Under the pieces are notes generated by a model. The model was given only the letters and a program-made list of their open reading frames with translations, searched no databases and was not told the origin of the DNA. A DNA stretch of 10,541 nucleotides from JAHECQ01 sp047638695 (GTDB taxonomy: Bacteria; Actinomycetota; Acidimicrobiia; Acidimicrobiales; SZUA-35): assembly GCA_047638695.1 (NCBI GenBank), contig JBLINY010000140.1, positions 1-10,541 on the forward strand, written 5' to 3'. How positions within the stretch are numbered: position 1 is the first letter of the stretch; the number at the start of each line of letters is the position of its first letter. Both the position numbers and the translations under genes were made by a program. Below, piece by piece: positions 1-6,782 of this stretch.

Positions 1-557
1 TAGAACGCGACCGCTCGCTTGGTGCATGCGGCGGTGAAACCGCCGACGACCTTTGGTGTGTTGCGCAGGCCGTACTGTGGATTGCCGGGGTCGATGCGTT
101 CGGGAGAGTACGCGAGCGAGAAATCGATGCCGGCGGTGAGTCCGCTGCCTTCTTCGAGGATGGGGCGAACGACGTCGTCAGTGGTGCCGGGGTAGGTCGT
201 CGACTCGAGCACCACAAGCGTGTCGGCGGTCATGTTGGCTGCGATCGATGCGGCCGACGACTCGACCGCCCGAAGATCTGGGGTGGTGTCGTCTCGAAGC
301 GGAGTGGGCACACAGATCACGACGGTGTCGGCTGTGGCGATACACGCGGGGTCGGTTGTGGCGCTGAACCCGCTGGCGAGCATCGATGCGATATCGTCGT
401 TGCTGATATCGTCGATGTGCGAGCGTCCAGCGTTCAGCCCATCGACGGCGCGGTCAGAGACGTCGAATCCGACGACCTTAAGTCCGGAAGCAACCGCCTC
501 TTTCGCGAGTGGTAGGCCGACATACCCCAGGCCGATGATGACAAGCCTTCGACTCAT
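1..557 (-). CDS. Nucleotide-sugar 6-dehydrogenase (UDP-GlcNAc/UDP-ManNAc dehydrogenase type), N-terminal part
   Basis: Cytosolic NAD-dependent enzyme that oxidises C6 of a UDP-sugar to the uronic acid for surface glycan synthesis. Only the first 185 residues are in the window; the 3' end runs off base 1. Visible are the Rossmann NAD-binding motif GLGYVGLPLA (residues 9-18), an acidic turn after beta-2 (GFDVSD, 30-35), VICVPTPL (80-87), LESTTYPGTT (118-127) and SPERIDPGN (151-159). SPERIDPGN resembles the WbpA-like UDP-N-acetylhexosamine dehydrogenases more than plain UDP-glucose dehydrogenase, but the catalytic cysteine region lies outside the window, so the substrate stays open (WbpA or WecC type). 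The ATG at 557 is supported by a GAGGAG ribosome binding site five bases upstream, the only good one seen in the window. The gene is divergent from the methyltransferase at 616. The UDP-GlcNAc 2-epimerase at 6783 could supply UDP-ManNAc as its substrate. Confidence 0.92.
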   Translation of the reverse strand, partial: MSRRLVIIGLGYVGLPLAKEAVASGLKVVGFDVSDRAVDGLNAGRSHIDDISNDDIASMLASGFSATTDPACIATADTVVICVPTPLRDDTTPDLRAVESSAASIAANMTADTLVVLESTTYPGTTDDVVRPILEEGSGLTAGIDFSLAYSPERIDPGNPQYGLRNTPKVVGGFTAACTKRAVAF

Positions 558-561
558 GCAC

Positions 562-568
562 ACTCCTC
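562..568 (-). promoter_or_regulatory. Ribosome binding site of the nucleotide-sugar dehydrogenase
   Basis: On the minus strand GAGGAGT ends four bases before the ATG at 557 (the GAGGAG core is five bases away), a normal Shine-Dalgarno spacing. It fixes the start and contrasts with the plus-strand genes, which have no comparable site. A TAGCAT hexamer on the same strand (585-590) is a possible -10 element about 30 bases before the ATG; no matching -35 is clear. Confidence 0.7.
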
Positions 569-596
569 ATTGTGTCGAGCCTCAATGCTAGAGGTC

Positions 597-610
597 CCGA
601 CTACAGTCGG
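597..610. promoter_or_regulatory. Inverted repeat in the divergent spacer, overlapping a putative -10 (TACAGT) of the methyltransferase gene
   Basis: CCGACTACAGTCGG is a perfect 6+6 inverted repeat with a 2-base centre. It lies in the 58-bp spacer between the divergent dehydrogenase (start 557) and methyltransferase (start 616). Inside it, TACAGT at 602-607 ends eight bases before the ATG at 616. That is the spacing of an actinobacterial -10 element serving a leaderless transcript. No convincing -35 is seen. The repeat could be an operator overlapping the promoter. The promoter and operator roles are inference; the symmetry is directly visible. Confidence 0.45.
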
Positions 611-615
611 CGCAC

Positions 616-1425
616 ATGCCGTCTGCTTTCGTACCTGCATCTCCGTTTCGATCGATCGTGCCGATTCGCCGGCTGCCAATTGAACCGGCAGTTGACCTGA
701 CTCGCGAACGATTTGAGCAAGAATACGGCGAGGATCCAGAGGATCGTGGCGGCTGGCTTCACCAAGACGACTGGTATCGCCTGACGTTCGCGCTGAACGC
801 AATTCGCCGCGGTGGGCGATTCCTGGATGTCGGCCTGGGTGCGGGCCAATTCATCAATGCAGTGGCCGCAACCGGTTGGTTCAGTGAGGTGCATGGATCC
901 GACCCAACGAGGTTCAACAAGTACCAGGAGTTCGTCCCGAATATTCAGCGGATCGATGCCAGTGTTGCCGAATTGCCATACCCGGATGACCACTTCGACG
1001 TTGTTACTTGCATGGAAGTCCTTGAGCATGTGCCGGACGAGATCTTCGAGGCGAGCTTCAGTGAGCTTCGACGGGTTTGCCGCGGGCAGCTTTTAATGAG
1101 TGTGCCGTACGAGGAGCCGGAGCCGATTTATTCGAGTCACCGTCGCCGGTTCGAGGCGGAGGATATCTGGCGTGTTTTCCCGGAGTCCGAGCGGGTGCTT
1201 CTCAAAAGGCCGCGGACACCGTGGGCATTGATGGAGGAATGGTGTGGCCCCGGCCAGGCGCCAATGTCTGCCCTGCGGTTGGGAGCAGTCGAGGCCGTAC
1301 TCGCCGCCGGGCCTGCGCCAAGCCAACTCAGGCAAATGCTGCCTCGCCCTGCCGCTGCGCCGATCGAGGCTGCTGCGCCCGCTAGCGGCCGAGTTCGCTC
1401 AATGTTGAACAAGTTGCGGTCGTAG
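616..1425 (+). CDS. Class I SAM-dependent methyltransferase (Methyltransf_11 type)
   Basis: A 269-residue cytosolic methyltransferase. The SAM-binding motif I is LDVGLGAG (residues 70-77), the acidic residue after beta-2 is D96 (GSDPTRF), and beta-4 with motif post-I is FDVVTCMEVLEHVPD (127-141), the classic Methyltransf_11 signature. After it comes a strand-loop LLMSVPYEEP and HRRRFEAEDI (175-184), typical of family members that act on small molecules or glycans. The C-terminal 50 residues or so are Ala/Pro-rich and end in a basic stretch (RVRSMLNKLRS), probably outside the catalytic fold. No Shine-Dalgarno precedes the ATG; TACAGT eight bases upstream suggests a leaderless mRNA. The gene is convergent with the ABC transporter ATPase, 29 bases away. 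From the context it probably methylates a sugar of the surface glycan or its precursor. The acceptor cannot be read from the sequence. Confidence 0.88.
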   Translation: MPSAFVPASPFRSIVPIRRLPIEPAVDLTRERFEQEYGEDPEDRGGWLHQDDWYRLTFALNAIRRGGRFLDVGLGAGQFINAVAATGWFSEVHGSDPTRFNKYQEFVPNIQRIDASVAELPYPDDHFDVVTCMEVLEHVPDEIFEASFSELRRVCRGQLLMSVPYEEPEPIYSSHRRRFEAEDIWRVFPESERVLLKRPRTPWALMEEWCGPGQAPMSALRLGAVEAVLAAGPAPSQLRQMLPRPAAAPIEAAAPASGRVRSMLNKLRS

Positions 1426-1454
1426 CGCACCGATCGACCCGATGGCATTGAGCC

Positions 1455-2171
1455 TCAGGCCGACTCGTACCTTACGAGCACATCATGTGCGGGCCCGTCA
1501 TCGACGATCTTGCCCTTCTCAAGCCATATGACTCGTTCACAAGAGCGCCGTAGTTCACCGAGCACGTGGCTCACGATCACTATGGTGCCCGCTTCCTTCT
1601 TGTGAAGATCGAAGCGTGCCGCGCTCTTTTCGCGGAACTGGCGGTCGCCGACGGCGAGCGCTTCGTCGATCAGTAATATGTCAGGTGTCACAGCGGTGGC
1701 TATGGCGAAGTGCAGCCTCGCGCGCATGCCGCTTGAATATGTATCCATTGGGTAGTCGATGAACTCTTCGAGTTCGCTGAAGGCAATGACACCTTCTTCA
1801 AGCGAGTCCAGCTCGGCGCGTCGAATTCCTTGTGCCAGTAGGCCAATTTGGATATTCCGTCGGCCCGACATTCGCGGTCGCAATACCGCACTCACGCCGA
1901 GGAGTGTCGGCATCGTGTCGACGAGAACGTCGCCGCGGGTCGGGGGGAGTAGCCCGGCAATCGTTCGAAGAAGGGTGCTCTTTCCAGATCCGTTGGATCC
2001 AACGATGCCAACACTCTCACCTTTCATGATGTCGAGAGTCACGTTTCTGACCGCAGAGATCGTGCGTCCTGAGGAAACAGACCCGCGAAGTCGATCGCGA
2101 GCTGTCGGGTGGCGGCCCCGCACCAGGTATTCAACGTCAACGTCGCGACATGCGATCGCGATCCCTGCCAT
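1455..2171 (-). CDS. ABC transporter ATPase of a polysaccharide/teichoic-acid exporter (Wzt/TagH/KpsT type)
   Basis: A 238-residue nucleotide-binding subunit that powers export of a lipid-linked glycan through the permease encoded just upstream. Walker A is GSNGSGKST (residues 58-66), the ABC signature is YSSGM (145-149), Walker B is ILLIDE (165-170) followed by the D-loop region AVGD, and the H-loop histidine is H202 (VSH). The sequence TYSSGMRARLHFAIAT and the LIDEALAVGD run are typical of polysaccharide exporter ATPases. It stops soon after the nucleotide-binding fold and so lacks the extra C-terminal carbohydrate-binding domain of long Wzt proteins. It therefore resembles KpsT or the short Wzt form. 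The ATG shares its A with the TGA of the permease gene (TGATG), so translation is probably coupled. Downstream, the methyltransferase converges 29 bases away. Confidence 0.95.
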   Translation of the reverse strand: MAGIAIACRDVDVEYLVRGRHPTARDRLRGSVSSGRTISAVRNVTLDIMKGESVGIVGSNGSGKSTLLRTIAGLLPPTRGDVLVDTMPTLLGVSAVLRPRMSGRRNIQIGLLAQGIRRAELDSLEEGVIAFSELEEFIDYPMDTYSSGMRARLHFAIATAVTPDILLIDEALAVGDRQFREKSAARFDLHKKEAGTIVIVSHVLGELRRSCERVIWLEKGKIVDDGPAHDVLVRYESA

Positions 2172-3016
2172 CAGCTTGCTCGTCCGTAGCCGGCTTCACC
2201 GGAACGAAAGAAGATGAATCCGGCGACCGGTGTGACGATCGCCCAGACGAGGGCGCCGATGATCGCCCACCCTGCGATAGGTGTGCCTAAGAGCGCCCAT
2301 CTCCAGAGAGTCAAGTAGTCGTACAACGGATTCAGCGCAAACGCTGAGCGCCAGCCGCCATGGTCGACGAACCGGTCGACCGAGTACAAGACGCCCGACA
2401 TGTAAAAGAGCAGTCGGAAGAGGAACGGGAGTGTGTTCTCCATGTCCGCGTAGAGATGGTTGAGGCGAGCAACGAAAAAGCTCCCGCCCAAACTGAATAG
2501 CGATTGGAGAAGGAAGATCGGGGCGAGCGCGAGCCATCGAAGATCAGGGAAGTTGCCGAATGCAAGCACCGTGGCCAGCATGACGAGGAAGTTGGGAGCG
2601 AAGCGGATCGCGCTTGCCACAGCGGTGGAGAGTGGCAGGACGGCTCGCGGAAATCGAATTGCGCGGACCAAGCCAATACTCGCCGAGACGGACTTCGCTC
2701 CGTTGGTGATCATCCGATTGCTGTAGAGGAAAGTGAACACGCCGATCGTCAAGAACGCGATGTAGTCGTCGACGCCGCGGCTGACATCAAGGATGATCCC
2801 GAACACGAGGTAGTAAACGCTGACAGAGAGCACTGGATTGATGATCAACCAGGCATTTCCGAGTAAAGTGTTCGCTTGTTCCACACGTAGTTCGTTCAGC
2901 GGCACCTGGACGATGTAGTCCCGGCGGTGCCAGAGACCGCGCATGTATCCGCCCAACGGGTCGACCTGATTTGCCGGCACAAGGCCGTGGAGGTCGTTGT
3001 CGTGTGACTCGGTCAT
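2171..3016 (-). CDS. ABC-2 type permease of a polysaccharide/polyol-phosphate exporter (Wzm/TagG type)
   Basis: A 281-residue inner-membrane protein that pairs with the ATPase at 1455-2171 to move a lipid-linked glycan across the cytoplasmic membrane. About six hydrophobic segments are visible: residues 54-76, 85-100, 128-152, 161-184, 196-212 and 245-269. The N-terminal amphipathic region (RDYIVQVPLNELRVEQANTLLGNAW) and the conserved NPLYDYLTLWRWALLG segment (229-244) match ABC-2 exporter permeases. The frame stays open upstream to 3451, but that extension is low-complexity and antisense to the sulfotransferase-glycosyltransferase gene. The ATG at 3016 gives the usual family length and leaves a 63-bp divergent spacer. 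No Shine-Dalgarno sequence is evident before it. Confidence 0.92.
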   Translation of the reverse strand: MTESHDNDLHGLVPANQVDPLGGYMRGLWHRRDYIVQVPLNELRVEQANTLLGNAWLIINPVLSVSVYYLVFGIILDVSRGVDDYIAFLTIGVFTFLYSNRMITNGAKSVSASIGLVRAIRFPRAVLPLSTAVASAIRFAPNFLVMLATVLAFGNFPDLRWLALAPIFLLQSLFSLGGSFFVARLNHLYADMENTLPFLFRLLFYMSGVLYSVDRFVDHGGWRSAFALNPLYDYLTLWRWALLGTPIAGWAIIGALVWAIVTPVAGFIFFRSGEAGYGRAS

Positions 3017-3032
3017 TGGACTGCTTGTCGAT

Positions 3033-3042
3033 TGGTCGACCA
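3033..3042. promoter_or_regulatory. 10-bp palindrome in the divergent promoter spacer
   Basis: TGGTCGACCA is a perfect 10-bp palindrome in the 63-bp spacer between the exporter permease (start 3016) and the sulfotransferase-glycosyltransferase gene (start 3080). Its placement between two divergent starts would suit an operator. It contains a SalI-type hexamer and GC-rich DNA yields such palindromes by chance, so the regulatory role is a weak inference. Confidence 0.25.
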
Positions 3043-3067
3043 GTGAAGGGATGCCGACGGCGACTGG

Positions 3068-3073
3068 TACTGT
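3068..3073 (+). promoter_or_regulatory. Putative -10 element for a leaderless transcript of the sulfotransferase-glycosyltransferase gene
   Basis: TACTGT ends six bases before the GTG start at 3080, and there is no Shine-Dalgarno sequence in between. The surrounding ACTGTAGTCGGG (3069-3080) is the exact reverse complement of CCCGACTACAGT at 596-607 in the other divergent spacer. A -35 element is not clear. The promoter call is inference from spacing and from the similar arrangement at 602-607 and 6770-6775. Confidence 0.4.
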
Positions 3074-3079
3074 AGTCGG

Positions 3080-6000
3080 GTGCTGTTCGTCCTCAATACC
3101 GGGCGCGCTGGTTCGCGCACTCTCGCCAACGTCCTGTCGCAACACCCCGAACTGATCTGTACCCACGAACCACTCCCTCGGCTGATCGAGGAGACGGTCG
3201 CCTTCCGCTATGGCCGGTTGGCGGCAGACGACCTGGCTCAAGCGCTCGCTTCGCGACCGGCCAGCATCGACGGTCGCCGGTATTGCGAATCGGCAAATCG
3301 GCTTTCGCTCGCCATTCCGGTACTGGCGTCGACCTTTCCGGACGCACAATTCCTGTGGTTGACCCGTGATGGGCGAGACGTCGTGTCCTCGGGAATGCAA
3401 CGCGGCTGGTTCGACGCGTCGGTCGCTAAAGAGACACCATGGGAGCGGCATCGCCTCAGAGGCGATGAACTCGGCGAAGTCGATCCAGAGGAATGGAACG
3501 CGTGGTCACCGTTTCGTCGAGTGTCCTGGTTGTGGCGTCGGACGAACGAGATTATTGAGACGGATCTCGGCGCGATCGACGAAAGCCGCAGCATGCGGAT
3601 TGGGGTCGAGGAGTTAGGGGCCCGGATGCCCGACGTGGCTCGCTTCCTTGAGGTCGTTCCGATCGACTGGGTGGTGCCTCGAATGAACGCCCGGAGCGAA
3701 CGTCCTGACACTGGCCCCGGAACGATTAACGCAGTGGAGCGAGTTTTCTCTCTGGCCGACTGGAGCACAGCCCAGGCCGGGGAATTCGAGATTGAGTGCG
3801 GGTCGGTCATGGACGGCCTCTACCCGGGCTGGCGAACAAACACCGATCGGGGAGACGCTGTTTCGGATCAAACCGATGACATTTCGGGGATCCGGATAGA
3901 TCTTGCCGACCTTCGCGTATTACGTGGCGAATTGGGTTTGCTGTCCGCTCATGCGCTGCGAGCAGATCGCCGTGTCGCCTCGGAGACTGCTGAGCGAAGG
4001 GCCCTGTCGGAACGGCTCCAATCGCGCGAAGATCGGCTCGCTGAGCTCCATACGCTCATACGTAGCGACCGTGAGAAGCTGCAGAAGCTCAACGACAAGA
4101 AAAGCGCGGTCACAGAGGCGCTGCGCGTCGCAGACAAGGCTACGAAGACCCATTTGTCGTCCCTTGAGACTGCAAATGGGCGCATTGTTGAACTCGAAGG
4201 ACTTGTTTCGAAGAGCGATAAGAGCTCGGTAGTTCTTCGGGAGCGGGTAGCGGCCTCGGAAAAGGAATTGCTCGAGGTTCGTGCCTCGGAGAGTTTTCGA
4301 CTCGGCCACGCTCTCGTTCGCTCGGTTCGTCTTCCGCTGCGGGTCGCCCATGGACTTGCGTGGCGATCGCGCCGAATGCGCAACCGTCTACGGAGAGTCG
4401 GCCGGAAGGTCAATCCGGCGCCCGCACAAGTACCGGCTCCGAAGAAGGCGGGTCCCAAAAACGTCCAGGAGCCGACCCCGGTTACGCTCGATATTGAGGT
4501 GGGTTACGCGGATCTCGATCGCTTGGACAGCACCGTGATTTCTCCCGGAGCATTGTCGAGGTTTCGGCTCACATTGCCCGATCCGGAGACCGCGAAGCAA
4601 GAACTCGACGACGCCCTCGCGACACTCGCGGAGGATGGGGTGGGCGAAATCGTCGTGGGTGCAGACACCCCGGTCGACTCGGTTCTCTTTGTTCTCGGGT
4701 GTCTTGCCGATAGCGGCCGGTCAGCGCGAATCGAATCACGTCAACGGTCCGTCGTGCTCGTGGTGGGTCCAGGCGGCCAACTGCGAGACCGAGCAATGGC
4801 CGAAGCAGCAGTGCAAACAGCATCGCTCGTTGCTGGCCTCGCTGATGCCCAGTCTTCGGTCAAGAAGCTGAAGCAGTCAGTTGAGCAGGAGAAGAAGACA
4901 CATGCGGCGAGGATCGAGAAGGCGCATGACAGCACTCAATATCGACTCGGTGCCGCGGTGCTGGAAACGATGCACAATCCGCTGAAAGTGGTGAAGTTTC
5001 CGGCTGAAGTCTGGCGGCTTCGAAAGCGTCGCTCCGGAACCGAGCCAGTTGTTCCTCTTGGCGCAGTCGAGATCGCGCCCTCGCTCAATCTTAAGGTGGT
5101 GTCGATTCTTGATGAGTTCACCCACGATTGTTTTGCTCCAGAGTTCGATCTGACGCCGCTCGACCGCAAGGCCTGGCGCTCTCAACTCGAGGGTGCTGAA
5201 CTTGTATTCGTCGAGTCCGCGTGGCGCGGTAATGGTGGTTCGTGGAACTACACGCTCAACAAGTTCGAGAAGAACGGTGACGACCTTCGCGGTGTTCTCG
5301 ACCACGCAAGGGAGGCGGGAATTCCCAGCATCTTCTGGAATAAGGAAGACCCGGTTTCTTTCGACGTCTTTCTGCCAGCAGCGGCGGCGTTCGACACCGT
5401 GCTCACGACCGACAGCGATGTTGTGAGCGACTACAAGAAGGCACTCGGGCACGATCAGGTAGACGCCTTGCCGTTCGCGGCTCAGCCCCGTCTCCACAAT
5501 CCAATCGGTCGTGGCCGAGACGTTGCCGGCCGGGTGTGTTTCGCGGGAAGCTGGCGGGGGGACAAGTACGCACAACGCGGAAGCGACTTCGATATTCTGC
5601 TCGGCCCGCCGCTCGAACGAGGCGCACTCGATATTTATGACCGGTATGCGAGCGGCCCCGACGCCGAGAAGCTCGGATTTCCTGAACCGTTCAAATCGGC
5701 AGTTGTCGGTAGTCTTCCGTACTCCGAGATGGGTAACGCGTATCGCCGCTATGCCGCATTTCTGAACGTCAACAGTGTCCAGGAGTCGCCGACGATGTTC
5801 AGCCGTCGAGTCTTTGAGCTGCTTGCCTGCGGAACCCCAGTAATTTCGACGCCTGCCCAAGGAATTACCGAGCTGCTGGGGGAGACGGTTCTGGTAACAG
5901 ACACTCGCCAGAAGACTGCTGACTATGTCGATTGGGTCCTCAACGAACCTGAGGAGCGCGATCAGTTCGCTCACCTCGGGTACCGACTCGTGCATCGGGA

Positions 6001-6751
6001 ACATTCGTACGAGCAGCGAGTGGACGCCATGATCCGTCATGCTGGCTTGTCCGTCACTCGCCCTCGCCGCCGCGTCTCGGTGATCTGTGTCAGCAATCGC
6101 CCTGAGATGCTCGATCACGCGATCAAGAGCTACGAGCGGCAGACGTACGCCGACAAAGAGCTGCTCTTCGTGGCGAACTCCGCTGAATTCGACGACGCAA
6201 TGTTGGAGTCGATCGCACAACGCGTGCCCGGCGCAAAGGTCTCGAGAGTCGATGATGCGGCGACCCTCGGTGAATGCCTGAACGCGGCCCTGAAGTCTGC
6301 TGAGGGCGAGTACTTCGCGAAGTTCGACGACGATGACCACTACGGCGATGAGTACCTCGCCGACCTGATGATGACCTTCCCCTACTCAGGGGCGGCCGTC
6401 GCGGGGAAGCAGAGCTACTACGCATATATGTCCGGACAGGACCGCACGGTCCTACGGTTTCCGGGGAAGGAATTCCGGAGCGCTCCACGCGTCGTCGGTG
6501 GCACGATCGTGGCCGACCGGGCTCAGGTCGACGGGATCAACTTTGAAGCGGTGCAGCGTGGTACCGACTCGCGGTTCCTCGGCGCAGTTATCGCCCGAGG
6601 TTTGACGGTCTTTAGCGCCGATCGATTCAACTTCTGTCAGGTGCGTCATGCCGATGTCACGTCGCATACCTGGGCAATCGAAGACGAGGACTTCTTGAAG
6701 GCTTGTGACGACGTCGGGTCGGGCTTCCGGCGGGATGCCATCTTCCTCTGA
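3080..6751 (+). CDS. Trifunctional fusion: sulfotransferase, coiled coil, CgeB-type glycosyltransferase and family 2 glycosyltransferase
   Basis: A 1223-residue soluble protein with three recognisable enzyme domains. Residues 1-251 form a sulfotransferase: the PAPS 5'-phosphosulfate loop TGRAGSRTL (7-15), the 3'-phosphate motif FLWLTRDGRDVVSSG (91-105), and the closing ECGSVMDGLYPGW (239-251). Residues about 290-402 are a heptad-rich coiled coil. Residues 466-575 are unassigned, then a short coil (580-615). Two RLG-x-A...PL(R/K)V modules occur at 407-422 and 622-637. Residues 670-988 are a GT-B glycosyltransferase of the DUF3880/CgeB type (ILDEF, FVESAWRGNGGSWN, FWNKEDPVSFD, LPFAAQP, FELLACGTPVIST). 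Residues 997-1223 are a GT-A family 2 domain with VSVICVSNRP and the metal-binding FDDDDHYGDEYL (1082-1093). The GTG at 3080 is the only possible start ahead of the PAPS loop: a TGA in frame at 3044 is followed by no other start codon. Nothing looks frameshifted. It probably builds and sulfates a surface glycan; acceptors are unknown. Confidence 0.9.
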   Translation: MLFVLNTGRAGSRTLANVLSQHPELICTHEPLPRLIEETVAFRYGRLAADDLAQALASRPASIDGRRYCESANRLSLAIPVLASTFPDAQFLWLTRDGRDVVSSGMQRGWFDASVAKETPWERHRLRGDELGEVDPEEWNAWSPFRRVSWLWRRTNEIIETDLGAIDESRSMRIGVEELGARMPDVARFLEVVPIDWVVPRMNARSERPDTGPGTINAVERVFSLADWSTAQAGEFEIECGSVMDGLYPGWRTNTDRGDAVSDQTDDISGIRIDLADLRVLRGELGLLSAHALRADRRVASETAERRALSERLQSREDRLAELHTLIRSDREKLQKLNDKKSAVTEALRVADKATKTHLSSLETANGRIVELEGLVSKSDKSSVVLRERVAASEKELLEVRASESFRLGHALVRSVRLPLRVAHGLAWRSRRMRNRLRRVGRKVNPAPAQVPAPKKAGPKNVQEPTPVTLDIEVGYADLDRLDSTVISPGALSRFRLTLPDPETAKQELDDALATLAEDGVGEIVVGADTPVDSVLFVLGCLADSGRSARIESRQRSVVLVVGPGGQLRDRAMAEAAVQTASLVAGLADAQSSVKKLKQSVEQEKKTHAARIEKAHDSTQYRLGAAVLETMHNPLKVVKFPAEVWRLRKRRSGTEPVVPLGAVEIAPSLNLKVVSILDEFTHDCFAPEFDLTPLDRKAWRSQLEGAELVFVESAWRGNGGSWNYTLNKFEKNGDDLRGVLDHAREAGIPSIFWNKEDPVSFDVFLPAAAAFDTVLTTDSDVVSDYKKALGHDQVDALPFAAQPRLHNPIGRGRDVAGRVCFAGSWRGDKYAQRGSDFDILLGPPLERGALDIYDRYASGPDAEKLGFPEPFKSAVVGSLPYSEMGNAYRRYAAFLNVNSVQESPTMFSRRVFELLACGTPVISTPAQGITELLGETVLVTDTRQKTADYVDWVLNEPEERDQFAHLGYRLVHREHSYEQRVDAMIRHAGLSVTRPRRRVSVICVSNRPEMLDHAIKSYERQTYADKELLFVANSAEFDDAMLESIAQRVPGAKVSRVDDAATLGECLNAALKSAEGEYFAKFDDDDHYGDEYLADLMMTFPYSGAAVAGKQSYYAYMSGQDRTVLRFPGKEFRSAPRVVGGTIVADRAQVDGINFEAVQRGTDSRFLGAVIARGLTVFSADRFNFCQVRHADVTSHTWAIEDEDFLKACDDVGSGFRRDAIFL
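4289..4393 (+). repeat. First copy of an intragenic RLG...PL(R/K)V protein module
   Basis: Within the fusion protein, residues 404-438 end the long coiled coil with SFRLGHALVRSVRLPLRV followed by a strongly basic helix (WRSRRMRNRLRR). Residues 407-422 align without gaps to residues 622-637, with seven of sixteen identical and most others conservative. Segments of this kind commonly follow coiled coils in large bacterial glycosyltransferases. They look amphipathic and basic, so a membrane-surface or assembly role is possible but is inference. Confidence 0.55.
4928..5029 (+). repeat. Second copy of the intragenic RLG...PL(R/K)V protein module
   Basis: Residues 617-650 of the fusion protein follow a second, shorter coiled coil and read YRLGAAVLETMHNPLKV, then a basic tail (WRLRKRR). 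The copy directly precedes the CgeB-type glycosyltransferase domain, while the first copy follows the sulfotransferase and its coiled coil. The arrangement suggests two ancestral proteins or modules joined end to end. Confidence 0.55.
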
Positions 6752-6769
6752 TCATTGCCGCGGTGCCGC

Positions 6770-6775
6770 TACTCT
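6770..6775 (+). promoter_or_regulatory. Putative -10 element for a leaderless wecB transcript
   Basis: TACTCT ends seven bases before the ATG at 6783, in the 31-bp gap after the fusion gene. No Shine-Dalgarno precedes the ATG. The arrangement matches those at 602-607 and 3068-3073. The gene could also be read through from the fusion gene on the same strand, so this would be an internal promoter. No -35 is clear. Confidence 0.35.
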
Positions 6776-6782
6776 CCCCGGT

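Noticed and set aside
220..591. 123-codon plus-strand frame over the dehydrogenase
   Set aside because: It is antisense to the NAD-binding domain of the dehydrogenase and has no recognisable motif.
1426..1454. Possible bidirectional terminator between the methyltransferase and the ABC ATPase
   Set aside because: The only nearby symmetry is GCCTCAGGC with a one-base centre, which cannot form a normal hairpin loop, and there is no U-rich tract.
3017..3451. N-terminal extension of the exporter permease up to 3451
   Set aside because: The added 145 residues are not membrane-like and run antisense to the sulfotransferase domain. The start at 3016 gives the normal family length.
4877..6340. 487-codon open frame on the minus strand inside the fusion gene
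   Set aside because: It is fully antisense to the glycosyltransferase domains, whose conserved motifs are intact, and its translation shows no recognisable domain. Long antisense frames are common in GC-rich coding DNA.
6705..6782. Longer wecB starting at the GTG at 6705 or the ATG at 6735
   Set aside because: Most of the extra 26 residues overlap the fusion gene in another frame, and the family N-terminus begins at MHMVLVAGARPN at 6783.
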